In this document: one piece after another, positions 24,938 through 34,782 of the stretch
How positions within the stretch are numbered: position 1 is the first letter of the stretch
Layout: each line of letters starts with the position of its first letter
Assembly (NCBI GenBank): GCA_964482325.1
Contig: CAYZXD010000019.1
Coordinates: 1-45,534 of the forward strand
DNA length: 45,534 bases
Direction: 5' to 3'
From: CAYZJV01 sp964482325
GTDB lineage: Bacteria; Spirochaetota; Spirochaetia; Sphaerochaetales; Sphaerochaetaceae
Notes under the pieces: generated by a model
What the model saw: only the letters and a program-made list of their open reading frames with translations
Databases searched by the model: none
Told to the model about the DNA's origin: nothing
Position numbers and translations under genes: made by a program

Positions 24938-25856
24938 GTTCTTTCCTTCCGTGGGGATGACTCTGTTCATATACTGAGCGCAGCCGCTGCGCACTCACAT
25001 GTGTATATATCTGCGTGGTTGAAACCGACGCATGGCCAAGTAGCTCCTGAACAATCCGTATCCCTGAATTATTATCCAGCATATGCGTCGCAAAACTGTG
25101 TCTCAGCATATGGGGTGTAAACCGTTTCTGCATTCCCAGCTGCAACCTATACCGTTCAAAGATACTATGGACAGTCGATGCCGACAACCGATTCCCCCGT
25201 TTTCCCAGCAATAAGGCTTGAGAATCTGTCGAGTGCTGGACCTGATGCGTCGCTACAAAGAGCTGTCGCTGTGCAAGGTACTGTTCAAGCAGCAGTTGTG
25301 TCGGGGGATTGATAAATACAAATCTCTGTCGACTCCCCTTCCCCCGAACCATCATCCGCTGCTCACCCAGATCTATATCCTCCACATTTGATTGAAGCAA
25401 CTCAGCAAGACGGCATCCGGTAGAATAGAAAAGATGAAGCATCACAGCATCTCTCAGATCAAAGAACGTCTGTATTGGACGACTGAGAATCTCAAGAATC
25501 TCCTGCCGGGAGAGTACTTCAGGGAGACGACGTCTTCGCGGTGAGGTCTCTATACGGGAAAAGGGATTGTGGGAACACCATTGATGCGTGATCGCGTATC
25601 GATAAAACCCGCGTAAACTTGAGAGCATCCGATTTATCGTAACGGTTGATCTTTTACTTTGGTATACGAGCGAGGCTATAAATCTGCGGGCATCGGGGAA
25701 TGTAACATCAGCACATGAAAGATTCCGCTCTTTGAGAAAATCGAGGAAAACCTGTAGATCGTGCCCATAGGAAATAATGGTATGTTCTGAAAGACGTCGA
25801 ACGGTACGCAAGTATTGCAAATAGTCAGAAACCTGCATTTCATTCTCTTCATGCAT
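24894..25856 (-). CDS. xerC: Tyrosine recombinase XerC
   Basis: A 320-residue site-specific recombinase. The N-terminal SAM-like core-binding domain includes VSDYLQYLRTVRRLSEHTI; the catalytic domain has the complete set Arg149 (TGCRLAEL), Lys173, His249 and Arg252 (HMLRHSFATHM), His275 (LLGH) and nucleophile Tyr284 (IYTHV). With XerD it would resolve chromosome dimers at dif. Position before hslV matches the xerC(codV)-hslV-hslU order of Bacillus. The C-terminal tail beyond about residue 300 (HPHGRKEHGNTRNDD) is extra and corresponds to the hslV overlap. The start at 25856 is a judgement; an ATG at 25838 is also possible. Confidence 0.9.
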   Translation of the reverse strand: MHEENEMQVSDYLQYLRTVRRLSEHTIISYGHDLQVFLDFLKERNLSCADVTFPDARRFIASLVYQSKRSTVTINRMLSSLRGFYRYAITHQWCSHNPFSRIETSPRRRRLPEVLSRQEILEILSRPIQTFFDLRDAVMLHLFYSTGCRLAELLQSNVEDIDLGEQRMMVRGKGSRQRFVFINPPTQLLLEQYLAQRQLFVATHQVQHSTDSQALLLGKRGNRLSASTVHSIFERYRLQLGMQKRFTPHMLRHSFATHMLDNNSGIRIVQELLGHASVSTTQIYTHVSAQRLRSVYEQSHPHGRKEHGNTRNDDHSSSER

Positions 25857-25901
25857 ACCGCCACTATATCATGTGAGCAGTCTCCCGTACAACGCGGCAT
25901 T

Positions 25902-26858
25902 TCATTGAAATCCGAAGCGATAGGTTCCATATCGGAAGGGAAGATGCCGAGCATGATAGCCACATCCCATGATAACCTTTCTCCCCGAGTAATAGGAAGC
26001 ATATGCCGGTTTCGGTATATCATGGAGATTTGTAATCACTGGAGACCCCTCACGTACTAGTTTTCTTCCTCCAGATCCATCCCGCCCAGATAATCCCTGT
26101 GCGACAACCACCACATCCCGCCCCTGTCTCAGAGCGTGATCAGCAATTGAGAGGACTCCTGACCGCTCAGGTGTCTGTACAATAACGGTAAGCGGAGAGA
26201 GACCAGATATTATCCGATTTCTCAGAGAGAATTGCCATGGACGTGTCGGAGCAAATGGATGGAACTCACTGATCATCGCCCCTCCGTGATCTACTATCCG
26301 ATCCATTATATAACCGCCCTGACGGGCTAACATGGACAAGCCTCCGCCGAGTACAGCCCAGGTTCTCCCCTGCTGTGCAAGAACCCCGGCATGAACAGCA
26401 TAATCGATCCCCCGTGAGTAACTCGATACTACCAGCGTCTGTGCATCAGCACACTGCATCCCCAAAGAGAATGCAGCAAGTTGAGCCTGCAATGCAGGTT
26501 GTCGTATCCCTACGATAGAAATAACCGGTTCCGGTGTAGTCATTTTTCCGACATAAGTCAATAAAAATGGTGGGTCAGGAATTTCCTTTAACAACCGAGG
26601 ATACGCTTCATCTCCAATCCAGAGAAAGTGATTCTGTGGATGAGATAACCACTGTAGGAATGTGTCAAAGTGAAATCGGTTAGCTAACGGGGTTTCACTA
26701 TGCGGCAACATAGTGACAGAGAGCACCTCTTCAAGCTTCCTGGCGTTAAGCGAAAGCAGCTCCTGTGATGAGAGATCAGCTTGGAGCAATTGCATACGCA
26801 TACAAAGGGGCAAAGCCGGTATTGAGAATACGGCAATGATACGTTCAGTAAGTTCCAT
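25902..26858 (-). CDS. dprA: DNA-processing protein DprA (Smf)
   Basis: A 318-residue Rossmann-like single-strand DNA-binding protein that loads RecA on incoming DNA during transformation. Visible DprA elements include SIVGIRQP (usual VGSR), SSYSRGIDYAVHAG, WAVLGGGLS, and the signature SEFHPFAPTRPWQFSLRNRIISGLS, followed by TPERSGVLSIADHALRQGRDV. These are the DNA- and phosphate-binding loops of the family. A helical domain precedes (about 1-95); no clear winged helix follows. It lies between xerD and xerC. Many bacteria keep dprA without natural competence, so its presence alone does not prove transformation. Confidence 0.9.
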   Translation of the reverse strand: MELTERIIAVFSIPALPLCMRMQLLQADLSSQELLSLNARKLEEVLSVTMLPHSETPLANRFHFDTFLQWLSHPQNHFLWIGDEAYPRLLKEIPDPPFLLTYVGKMTTPEPVISIVGIRQPALQAQLAAFSLGMQCADAQTLVVSSYSRGIDYAVHAGVLAQQGRTWAVLGGGLSMLARQGGYIMDRIVDHGGAMISEFHPFAPTRPWQFSLRNRIISGLSPLTVIVQTPERSGVLSIADHALRQGRDVVVVAQGLSGRDGSGGRKLVREGSPVITNLHDIPKPAYASYYSGRKVIMGCGYHARHLPFRYGTYRFGFQ

Positions 26859-26890
26859 ACCCCCAATACGTCAATAAGCTGAGAGATGCA

Positions 26891-27832
26891 TCACTTATGA
26901 TCAGATTCACCATCAGGATGATAGGTCCGGTATGATTGCAGGAGATCTTCGGTCTCGGTATGTGTGTAAATCTCGGTGGTGCGAATATCGCTGTGCCCCA
27001 AGAGTTCCTGTACCGTCCGAAGATCTGCTCCACCGCGCAGAAGATGGGATGCAAAGGAGTGACGGAGCGTGTGCACCGTAGCATCGACCCCGGCGATAGC
27101 ACAGTACTGTTTAAACCGCTTCCACACGAGAGCCCGGGTCAGAGGTTTTCCCCGTCTGCCCACAAACAGAGCTGTCTCATGCAGATGATTGGCAATCAGC
27201 GTTTTTCGTGCACCTTCAAGATAGTGCTGCATCGCCTCAGCTGCATACGCGCCTACCGGAACAATACGCTGTTTATCCCCTTTCCCGATGACTCGTATGA
27301 GCTGCTCCTGCTTATGATAATCGGATAACCGTAATGCGCACACTTCGGAAACCCGGAGCCCGCAGGAATAGATCAGTTCGAAAAGTGCCCGATCACGAAC
27401 TGCCAGAGGATCCCCGGAATCACTGTCAATAGCGGCAAGAATCGCATCCACAGCATTATATGATGCACTTACCGGAAGCCGCTGAGGCATCTTTGGCATA
27501 TCAACGAGCAACAGTGGATCATCATCTCTGATTTCCATGTCGTTCATATAGCGATGAAATGATCGAAGCACACTCATAATTTTACTCTGCGTTCTTGCAC
27601 TGAGCCTATTTTGCTGGGTCCGCTCACCGAGAAATGAGACAATATGGGGAGCCTGTACGAATTCAACAGATATCTGTTGATTCTGGAGATACTGCATATA
27701 TCGGGAAACTTCATCGGTATATACCTCAACTGTAGCCCGAGAGACGCGTCGTTCGATGAGCAGATAATCGGTATAATCACTGAGCAGTTCACGATCGACC
27801 GATGAGAGCGTGTCAGGATTCTCCATCTTCAT
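26891..27832 (-). CDS. xerD: Tyrosine recombinase XerD
   Basis: A 313-residue recombinase with all catalytic residues: Arg160 (SCGLRVSEV), Lys184 (GKGDKQR), His254 and Arg257 (HTLRHSFASHLL), His280 (LLGHSDIRTTEIY) and Tyr289. The C-terminus is short, as in XerD proteins. I chose the ATG at 27832 because it gives the usual N-terminal length; an in-frame start at 27871 would add 13 residues and overlap ftsZ further. It overlaps the ftsZ stop by about 20 nt, so it is coupled to ftsZ translation. The C versus D assignment between this gene and 24894-25856 is based on similarity and on the hslVU context, not on biochemistry. Confidence 0.88.
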   Translation of the reverse strand: MKMENPDTLSSVDRELLSDYTDYLLIERRVSRATVEVYTDEVSRYMQYLQNQQISVEFVQAPHIVSFLGERTQQNRLSARTQSKIMSVLRSFHRYMNDMEIRDDDPLLLVDMPKMPQRLPVSASYNAVDAILAAIDSDSGDPLAVRDRALFELIYSCGLRVSEVCALRLSDYHKQEQLIRVIGKGDKQRIVPVGAYAAEAMQHYLEGARKTLIANHLHETALFVGRRGKPLTRALVWKRFKQYCAIAGVDATVHTLRHSFASHLLRGGADLRTVQELLGHSDIRTTEIYTHTETEDLLQSYRTYHPDGESDHK

Positions 27833-29027
27833 TCCGCTGATACCGCAGAACTGCAGGAAAACTGTAGTCATCCGATTGCTGTCGGTTTCCCAGCTGCTGC
27901 TGTAAATCCTGCCAACGGTTGACCGTAATCACCTCTTCATCCGGCGCCTCTGGCTGCGACCGTTGCTCGCTCTGTCGGGACGGCAGGCTCGGGCCTTCGG
28001 CCTTCCGGCGTCGGTAATCCATCACATCGATCTGTTCATCAAGAGCTTCAGAGGAATGTTCAAATCCAGTGGCAACCACGGTCACCTTGATTTTCTCACC
28101 CAGTTCAGGATTATAGGCCTGTCCGGCAATAATGAGAGCATCTTCAGCGCAGTTTTCCGTGATCAACTCAACGACATCCTGGTATTCCTGCAGGGTAAGG
28201 CCATCACCACCGGCAAGATTGACCAGTACCGATTTTGCTCCATCGATACTGGCATTCTCCAACAGAGGATTATTGATCGCAGCCCGAGCAGCGTCTACAG
28301 CCCGGGTGGAACCTTCTCCAACACCGATACCCATCAAAGCATCGCCTTTCCCTTTCATGACCGTCTTCACATCGGCAAAGTCAATGTTGATTTCTCCTGG
28401 TTCTGTAATCAGTTCACTGATACCCTGAACTCCCTGTCGCAAAACGTCATCAGCAAGGAGAAAGGCCTTCTTTATGGGGGTATTATTCTCCACAACTTTC
28501 AGTAAGTATTGGTTGGGAATCAGGATGAGTGTATCGACCTGCTTGCGCAATTTCTCAATACCGGCAAGAGCCAACTGCAGCTTTTTCTTTCCTTCAAAAG
28601 CAAATGGTGTGGTGACTACCGCAACAGTCAGTGCATTCACTTCACGGGAAACCTCGGCGATTACCGCCGCGCCACCAGTACCCGTTCCACCGCCCATACC
28701 GGCAGTGATAAAAACCATATCAGTTCCTGCAAGGAGTTTTTTAACCTCTTCCCGGCTCTCTTGAGCTGCTTTCTCTCCTACATCAGGTACGCCACCAGCA
28801 CCAAGTCCCCCGGTCAATTCCTTTCCAAGAGGCATCCTGATCTGTGCGTTAGAACGTTGTAGCGCCTGAATATCGGTATTCATCGCAACGAAAGTAACCT
28901 TCTTCAAACCGCTGGCAATCATCCGGTTGATGGCATTTCCACCTGCTCCGCCGATGCCGACAACCTTGATATCGGTGGGGGGAGTCTGTTCATTCTGTAG
29001 CAGATCTTCAAGCATATCAAAATCCAT
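27813..29027 (-). CDS. ftsZ: Cell division protein FtsZ
   Basis: A 404-residue tubulin-like GTPase that builds the division ring. GIGGAGGNAINRM lies near the N-terminus, the GTP signature GGGTGTG is at 112-118, and the T7 loop is present (NIDFADVKTVM). After the globular domain (about 1-320) comes a disordered Arg/Gln/Ser-rich linker and a C-terminal peptide, YSFPAVLRYQR, which would bind FtsA. GGGAGGA precedes the start, 36 nt after ftsA. Dense spacing makes co-transcription with ftsA and xerD likely. Confidence 0.98.
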   Translation of the reverse strand: MDFDMLEDLLQNEQTPPTDIKVVGIGGAGGNAINRMIASGLKKVTFVAMNTDIQALQRSNAQIRMPLGKELTGGLGAGGVPDVGEKAAQESREEVKKLLAGTDMVFITAGMGGGTGTGGAAVIAEVSREVNALTVAVVTTPFAFEGKKKLQLALAGIEKLRKQVDTLILIPNQYLLKVVENNTPIKKAFLLADDVLRQGVQGISELITEPGEINIDFADVKTVMKGKGDALMGIGVGEGSTRAVDAARAAINNPLLENASIDGAKSVLVNLAGGDGLTLQEYQDVVELITENCAEDALIIAGQAYNPELGEKIKVTVVATGFEHSSEALDEQIDVMDYRRRKAEGPSLPSRQSEQRSQPEAPDEEVITVNRWQDLQQQLGNRQQSDDYSFPAVLRYQRNEDGES

Positions 29028-29062
29028 GGATAGTATCCTCCCGCGATTGACGCGTGTAATGG

Positions 29063-30307
29063 TTAAAACAATGTACGAAAGAAGCCCCGGACTTTTTTGC
29101 CGATCGATCCAGAGCGCTTCGTATGATCGACTTTCGTACCGCCCGATGCATACTGATCTTTTATTCTTTTTGCCTCAGTCATCACCAATCCCAATGTGGT
29201 GGTATAACGAGGATTTATATATGATCGATCGAGTCCGGGCAGAGCCTCGGGAAACCCGATACGCGCCGGAAGCCTGAATATTTCGGAAGCCAATTCGGTT
29301 GCTCCCGACAGAAGCGCTCCGCCACCGACGAGGACCACCCCTCCGCCAAAGGAACCGCGAACCTGTTTCTTTTCAAGTTGGACTTGAAGGAGGCTGAAAA
29401 TTTCTGCCATTCTGGGTTCGATAATTTTACTCAGTTCTTTTTTCGGCATCCGTATGGAGGGTAAGCCCCCCACTTGAGGGATCAGTACAGTTTCCTGTTC
29501 GGCAACACTCGGAATATGACAATTGCCATATTCACATTTAACCTGCTCAGCAATAACCTTCGGCTTATTCAGCAGATACGCAATGTCACTCGTGACATGC
29601 GATCCACCCAGGCTCACCCCGCCAGTGAACACAGGAGCTCCATTGGCATACACAATCATATTGGTGGTTCCCCCACCGATATTAATGAGGATTGAACCCA
29701 TCTCCTTCTCTTCGACACTGAGCACCGATTCGGCATCGGCAAGCTGCTGAGCCACTAGGCGCTGTACCTGAAAACCGGAACGCTGTATGCATTTCCGTTC
29801 ATTCTGACACACCGAAGAAGAGGCAGTGACGATCAACACACGGCTTTCCAACCGATGACCGAGCATATCTACGGGGTCTTTGATTCCGTCACGCCCATCA
29901 ACCCGAAAATCCTGTACCAGCGTATGCAAAATCTCCCGATCCAGAGGAAGTTCGAAAGCGCGGGCAACCTCCAGGGAGCGGAAAATATCTTCCCGTTTAA
30001 TTTCCTGATCTTTAGCGTTGATACCGACTACACCCTGCGATGGAATTCCTTCAATATGATCACCGCCGATACCGATGATAATCTGCTGGATATCGGCTCC
30101 TGCCTGCAATTCCGCTTCGCTGATAACTGAAGTGATGGTTCTGATCGTCTGTTCAATGTTTACGATGGCTCCCCCACGAACACCTTCGCTCGGCCGTTCG
30201 CAGAGACTGTCGACCATGACGCTCCCATCAGAGTTCACGGTGGCAATTACCGCACGTACCCAGGAGCTTCCGATATCCAGTCCCATCATGATTTTATCTG
30301 CGCTCAC
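29063..30307 (-). CDS. ftsA: Cell division protein FtsA
   Basis: A 414-residue actin-like ATPase that tethers FtsZ filaments to the membrane. The nucleotide-binding motifs GLDIGSSWVRAVIA (phosphate 1), ILINIGGGTTNMIVY (phosphate 2) and VVLVGGGALLSG (adenosine) are present. The SHS2/1C domain occupies about residues 85-165. The protein ends in a basic amphipathic helix, GKKVRGFFRTLF, which serves as the membrane-targeting sequence. The start is GTG with GGAGGTG upstream, 15 nt after the ftsQ stop. Confidence 0.97.
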   Translation of the reverse strand: MSADKIMMGLDIGSSWVRAVIATVNSDGSVMVDSLCERPSEGVRGGAIVNIEQTIRTITSVISEAELQAGADIQQIIIGIGGDHIEGIPSQGVVGINAKDQEIKREDIFRSLEVARAFELPLDREILHTLVQDFRVDGRDGIKDPVDMLGHRLESRVLIVTASSSVCQNERKCIQRSGFQVQRLVAQQLADAESVLSVEEKEMGSILINIGGGTTNMIVYANGAPVFTGGVSLGGSHVTSDIAYLLNKPKVIAEQVKCEYGNCHIPSVAEQETVLIPQVGGLPSIRMPKKELSKIIEPRMAEIFSLLQVQLEKKQVRGSFGGGVVLVGGGALLSGATELASEIFRLPARIGFPEALPGLDRSYINPRYTTTLGLVMTEAKRIKDQYASGGTKVDHTKRSGSIGKKVRGFFRTLF

Positions 30308-30322
30308 CGTAGCACCTCCGAA

Positions 30323-31189
30323 TCAATTGCGGCTTACCAGCGATTGTGTGTACAGATCATACCGCAACTGCTCCATCAGGGCAATATTGCGACCGGGATC
30401 ATCCGCATGCTTCAGTGTAATCAATCGCAGGGCATCGTGCAACCGTGCCTCGCTCACCGGTTCACGGATAGCGAGCACACTCCGATAGGTCGGCATCTCC
30501 AGCACCATCTGTCCGAAAGGAGCTTCCGGATTCCCATCATAACGTATGCGGCTGATCACCTGATATCTTCCCGAATCTGAGGTTCCCATCTGAGCAGCTA
30601 AGGAAATAGCCTGCTGCATTCCGGCATCCACCCGATAGTGTACCAGATGTTCTGCATACCAGGGGGAAATTTCCACTACGAAAACCTGCTTCCCATAAGC
30701 TTGAAAATCGGCATGAGAGAGGGGAACAAGCATATCGTTTTTTATAAAATAGTATTGCTGTATCTGTGATGAGGCATCGGATACCGCAATGAAGACTTCA
30801 GGGTCTTCAACCACAAGAGTCACCGAGAGGGTTCCCGGTAATGATCGGTGCACCGTTGCATGTTTCACCAGGGGGATTGCAGTAAGTGCATCTCGAAAGG
30901 TCCTCACCGATGAGGAAAATAAGGATTCTCCGGTGAGCTGCCGTGCAGCAGTCCGACTATCTTCCGGTATTCCGCTGAAGGTTCCCTCGATATTAAACAC
31001 AACGCGGGTGATATCAAATGCAGGAATGAAACGAAGTGAAAAGTATCCCAGGGCCATCACCATGAGAGCTGCAACAATCAAAATGAATCGGAATAGCTTT
31101 GTATGGTGAGATTCTGGTGCTATCGTTGTCTCATACGCGATGGTGCGAACACTGTCGTAGTCCTGACCATACAGATAGGCATTATCCAT
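30323..31189 (-). CDS. ftsQ: Cell division protein FtsQ/DivIB-like (POTRA domain)
   Basis: A 288-residue bitopic protein. Residues 1-30 are cytoplasmic; a membrane segment follows (FRFILIVAALMVMALGYF). The periplasmic part begins with a POTRA-like strand (FDITRVVFNIEGTF) and contains IPLVKHATVHRSLPGTLSVTLVVEDPEVF, which matches the family's region linking POTRA to the beta domain. It would bridge FtsL to the ring. Similarity is moderate, as usual for FtsQ; gene position between ftsW and ftsA supports the call. The start at 31189 has GGGAGGA upstream and overlaps ftsW by 8 nt. Confidence 0.88.
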   Translation of the reverse strand: MDNAYLYGQDYDSVRTIAYETTIAPESHHTKLFRFILIVAALMVMALGYFSLRFIPAFDITRVVFNIEGTFSGIPEDSRTAARQLTGESLFSSSVRTFRDALTAIPLVKHATVHRSLPGTLSVTLVVEDPEVFIAVSDASSQIQQYYFIKNDMLVPLSHADFQAYGKQVFVVEISPWYAEHLVHYRVDAGMQQAISLAAQMGTSDSGRYQVISRIRYDGNPEAPFGQMVLEMPTYRSVLAIREPVSEARLHDALRLITLKHADDPGRNIALMEQLRYDLYTQSLVSRN

Positions 31190-32330
31190 ATGATTCCTCC
31201 CTGCCCATCCACCGGAACAGTAATCCGCATTCGGCCAGGATGATAAACAGATTAGTTCCTCCCTGACTGAAAAAAGGTAACGGGATTCCCGTCGGCGGTA
31301 ACCATGATGCCACCACCGCAATATGCACCAGTGCCTGCCATATGATCATGAACGTTATACCGAATACCGAAAGGGCAATGAACCGATGCTGCATCAGTGC
31401 ATGAACTCTGGCACTGCGAAAGGCAAGCACGGCGAACGCTCCAAAGAGTGCAAAGAAGATAACCACACCAAAGATTCCCGTCTCCTCGGCAAGTGAAGCA
31501 AATATGAAATCACTTTGCACTTCAGGAATAATCCCCAGTTTATATATACCATTTCCCAACCCTTTCCCGAAAATACCACCTGAGCGAATTGCCTGCAGAG
31601 AATTATGCACCTGCCAGTTCAACCCGATGGGATCAATCGTAGGAAAGAGGAAACTTACCAGTCGCTCAATCCGGTACGGTTCAGTGAATAGAAATATTCC
31701 TGCAGGTACAGCTACCGTAACGGAAAAGATGCCGATCAGATGGGGAGAAAGCCCCATAGCAAGCAACATTGCCAGCGCAGTGACCAGAAACAGCATCGCT
31801 GTCGAGTAGTCACGCTGCCATACGATCAGCAGTGCAGCGAGTGCAATAATACCGATACCGATCAGCATAGACCACAGGCGTTTTGCCGGTAACTGTGCGA
31901 GGAGGAGAATGACCGAAACTTTCATCAGCTCCGATGGTTGAAATGAGGGAAACGGACCGATCTGCAGCCAGCGTTTCGCTCCCAAGCGAGAAACTCCAAG
32001 GGGAGTGAATAAGGTCAGCAGCATCAGAAGAACCGATAGGATAAAGAAGGCGGGGACTAAGAATCGGAACCAGGTCTGTGGAATATACCTGACCAGGATG
32101 AATGCTCCAAATCCCACAAGGGCAAAGAGCAGTTGTCGAAGGAAATAGTAATGACTGCTCAATCCGTGGCGCAAGGCTTCGTCATATGATGCTGAATAGA
32201 GAGTAATAAGACCGAAACCGACAAGAGCAACCACAACACACACGAAGAAGAACCTGTGTTTTGCCGGTCCTTCCCTCTCGGTGATTGTATAATCTGCTAC
32301 ATGTAGTTCGTCATATAGATAGCCAGCCAT
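31182..32330 (-). CDS. ftsW: SEDS family peptidoglycan glycosyltransferase FtsW
   Basis: A 382-residue polytopic protein that polymerises lipid II at the septum with a partner class B PBP. It has about ten membrane segments. Family landmarks are the FQPSELMKVSVILLLA segment, the GAKRWLQIGPF loop, and the C-terminal PLPFFSQGGTNLFIILAECGLL (SQGG) motif. RodA is an alternative, but dcw position between mraY and ftsQ argues for FtsW. The start is placed at the ATG at 32330; a TTG two codons earlier is possible. The ribosome site is weak. Confidence 0.95.
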   Translation of the reverse strand: MAGYLYDELHVADYTITEREGPAKHRFFFVCVVVALVGFGLITLYSASYDEALRHGLSSHYYFLRQLLFALVGFGAFILVRYIPQTWFRFLVPAFFILSVLLMLLTLFTPLGVSRLGAKRWLQIGPFPSFQPSELMKVSVILLLAQLPAKRLWSMLIGIGIIALAALLIVWQRDYSTAMLFLVTALAMLLAMGLSPHLIGIFSVTVAVPAGIFLFTEPYRIERLVSFLFPTIDPIGLNWQVHNSLQAIRSGGIFGKGLGNGIYKLGIIPEVQSDFIFASLAEETGIFGVVIFFALFGAFAVLAFRSARVHALMQHRFIALSVFGITFMIIWQALVHIAVVASWLPPTGIPLPFFSQGGTNLFIILAECGLLFRWMGREESYG

Positions 32331-32355
32331 CCCCAAACTTTCGGAATGTTATCAG

Positions 32356-33390
32356 TCAGCGATATTTCACCATAAACAATACTCCTGCAACTACGGTTGC
32401 CACAGCACTTGCGATGTGAAATCTCGTAACGATTCTGCCCTCCGAAACCCCCTTTTCTTCAAAATGATGATGCAATGGTGCAATAGAAAATATTTTCCGA
32501 TGGAAAAGACGAATTGAAATTATCTGGATGAATGAAGAAGCACCTTCGATGATAAATACTGCAGAAGCAACCAGGACCGTCAGTTCCACTTTCATCAGCA
32601 AAGCACTTACGGCAATTAATGCTCCTATTGCATGACTGCCGGTATCTCCCATAAAGACTTGGGCCTTTGGACCGTTATACCAGAGAAAAGCCAGGAGGCC
32701 TCCAATGCATGCCGCAATGACGATCAACAGATCAAGACTCCCGGTACTGATTGACGACTGTACCACCTCAGCGTGAAAACCGGTCCCAAACAGAGCAGCT
32801 AACACTCCGATAAGGAAGAGCGGACTGAGAGCAATTCCGGTTGCCAGTCCATCAAGACCATCTGAAATATTTACTGTATTGACGAACATGACAAGATAGA
32901 ACATACACGCAATGGGATACCACATCCTGATATCCCACGAAATGGAGGGATCCCACGGATGCGCAACAATGGTTGAAACCAATCCTGAAGTCTGAGAAAT
33001 GAGATACAACACCCCTGCTGCAGCTAAGATCTGCATGCCGAGTTTTCGCGATGTGCGTAATCCATCAGAAGTACGGCGGGCCAATTTTGCCACATCATCG
33101 CTGAAGCCCACAGCACCGAATAACCAGATTGCAGCTAACGGGATATAGGAGTACGGGTTGCGAAGTGTACCGAAGATCAATACTGAAATAGTAGTACCGG
33201 CTAAGAAGAATACGCCTCCTGCTGTGGGAGTGCCTGATTTAATGAGATGAGTTTTCGGCACATCGGGGTTTATCGGTTGACTCAGCCCTTTACTCAGCAT
33301 GCGACGAATATACAGATGCCCAAGCACCAGGGAAATTCCCCAGGATAGTAATAGGGCACTGAGCGCTTTGCTGATCATCCAGGTATACAT
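32356..33390 (-). CDS. mraY: Phospho-N-acetylmuramoyl-pentapeptide-transferase MraY
   Basis: A 344-residue membrane enzyme making lipid I from UDP-MurNAc-pentapeptide and undecaprenyl phosphate. Conserved cytoplasmic residues are SGTPTAGG, the catalytic pair Asp98-Asp99 in GFSDDVAK, NISDGLDGLATG, and the histidine loop APLHHHFE. About ten membrane segments are present. AGGAG precedes the start, 9 nt after murF. Its product is used by MurG, encoded 16 kb away in this window. Confidence 0.98.
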   Translation of the reverse strand: MYTWMISKALSALLLSWGISLVLGHLYIRRMLSKGLSQPINPDVPKTHLIKSGTPTAGGVFFLAGTTISVLIFGTLRNPYSYIPLAAIWLFGAVGFSDDVAKLARRTSDGLRTSRKLGMQILAAAGVLYLISQTSGLVSTIVAHPWDPSISWDIRMWYPIACMFYLVMFVNTVNISDGLDGLATGIALSPLFLIGVLAALFGTGFHAEVVQSSISTGSLDLLIVIAACIGGLLAFLWYNGPKAQVFMGDTGSHAIGALIAVSALLMKVELTVLVASAVFIIEGASSFIQIISIRLFHRKIFSIAPLHHHFEEKGVSEGRIVTRFHIASAVATVVAGVLFMVKYR

Positions 33391-33399
33391 ACTAGGCTC

Positions 33400-34773
33400 C
33401 TAGGCGATCGAAGTGATCGCGGGAACTAATCGTTCCATGGTCATTGAACGAGAACCTTTGATCAGTACCAAATCCCCTTTTTTGGTATCTTCGATCATGC
33501 GACGCTGCAGTGCTTCATAATCATCGGTATAGAATACCGAACGATCAATTCCCAGCCGTCTGCACTCCAGCCAGGCACTTTCCATTTCTTTACCATATAG
33601 GTACATGTCATCAATTTTTGATGCAATGAGCTTCCGTGCAACCAATTGATGAGCAGCCTCAGTAACCGAACCGAGTTCTTTCATAGAGCCTAAGACTGCT
33701 CGTTTTCGTCCCGTACAGGGAAGCGAACCCATATAATCAAGAATCGTGGCAGTGGAATCGACACTTGAGTTGTAGTAATCGGCAATAACCGTCACTGGCC
33801 CTTCAATGACTCTGCTTCTCCCCGGTGCGGAAACAAATCGCTCGAATCCTTCAGCAATTTCTTCTGGACGGGCACCGAACGATTGAGCTACTGAAATAGC
33901 GGCGAGTGCATTCATGAGATTGTGATTACCCACAGCGCGGAGATGTATTGGCGTATTGCAGTAGAGAATCCGATATCCTTCAAGACCAAGTGATTCAATA
34001 TGCTGAATCCCCTCCGTACTGAGCCTGCCAAAGGGAAGCGGCGTCACTTTGCGGAACTTTTCAATATAGCGCATCCAGGCACTGTGCTCTGCAAGGAAAG
34101 GGGATTGAATATCGGGATGAAACAGCTTGCTTTTTTCCTTGGCAATGACCTGTACTGAACCCATTTTGCCGATGTGTGATATACCGATATTGGTAATTAC
34201 TGCAGCTTGTGGTTTCCAGATTTCGAGCATGCGATCCATTTCACCGACATGATCAACCCCCATTTCAAACACACCGAATGCAGTATCCTCTTCAATTTCA
34301 AAAACGGAGATGGGTAATCCTATCTCAGAATTGAAATTGCCGGGGGTCTTGGCGGTCTTTCCCATCGTTGATAGTACTGAGGCGATCATTTCCTTGGTGG
34401 TGGTCTTGCCGCAGCTTCCGCTCACGCCTACCCGCTGGACCTGTGTGTGAGCAGCTACATGAACCTGAGCCATCTTCTGTAGAGCCCGCAGGGGATCATC
34501 TACGACGATCAAGGAACGATTAAGATCGCCCATGGCCACCTTGATCCGGTGTGCGTGCTTCGCGTCGATGAGTGCACAAGATGCGCCGGCATGAAAGGCA
34601 TCAATTACATGATCGTGACCATCCTGCGTTTCTCCTGACAACGCGACAAACAGGGAACCGGCTTTCGCAATACGCGAGTCAATAGTAATGGAGGAGACCA
34701 TGACGGGTCGAGGAGGACCATACCAGGTTCCCTTCGCCATGTGCGCAAGCTGTGCTGCAGATATCGGTTTCAT
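33400..34773 (-). CDS. murF: UDP-N-acetylmuramoyl-tripeptide--D-alanyl-D-alanine ligase
   Basis: A 457-residue Mur ligase that adds D-Ala-D-Ala to complete the UDP-MurNAc-pentapeptide in the cytoplasm. The N-terminal domain has SITIDSRIAKAGSLFVAL, which binds the UDP sugar. The P-loop is SGSCGKTTTK (118-127); EMGVDHVGEMD, NLMNALAAISVA and IADYYNSSVDSTATIL follow, typical of MurF (the last is usually DxYNANP). It follows ftsL directly, with no murE between them. AGGAGC precedes the start. Confidence 0.96.
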   Translation of the reverse strand: MKPISAAQLAHMAKGTWYGPPRPVMVSSITIDSRIAKAGSLFVALSGETQDGHDHVIDAFHAGASCALIDAKHAHRIKVAMGDLNRSLIVVDDPLRALQKMAQVHVAAHTQVQRVGVSGSCGKTTTKEMIASVLSTMGKTAKTPGNFNSEIGLPISVFEIEEDTAFGVFEMGVDHVGEMDRMLEIWKPQAAVITNIGISHIGKMGSVQVIAKEKSKLFHPDIQSPFLAEHSAWMRYIEKFRKVTPLPFGRLSTEGIQHIESLGLEGYRILYCNTPIHLRAVGNHNLMNALAAISVAQSFGARPEEIAEGFERFVSAPGRSRVIEGPVTVIADYYNSSVDSTATILDYMGSLPCTGRKRAVLGSMKELGSVTEAAHQLVARKLIASKIDDMYLYGKEMESAWLECRRLGIDRSVFYTDDYEALQRRMIEDTKKGDLVLIKGSRSMTMERLVPAITSIA

Positions 34774-34782
34774 CTTACGCTC

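Noticed and set aside
24894..27832. Two tyrosine recombinases within 3 kb as signs of an integron or mobile element
   Set aside because: Both have the length and residues of chromosomal XerC/XerD, lie in a conserved housekeeping order, and no attachment repeats or cargo are present.
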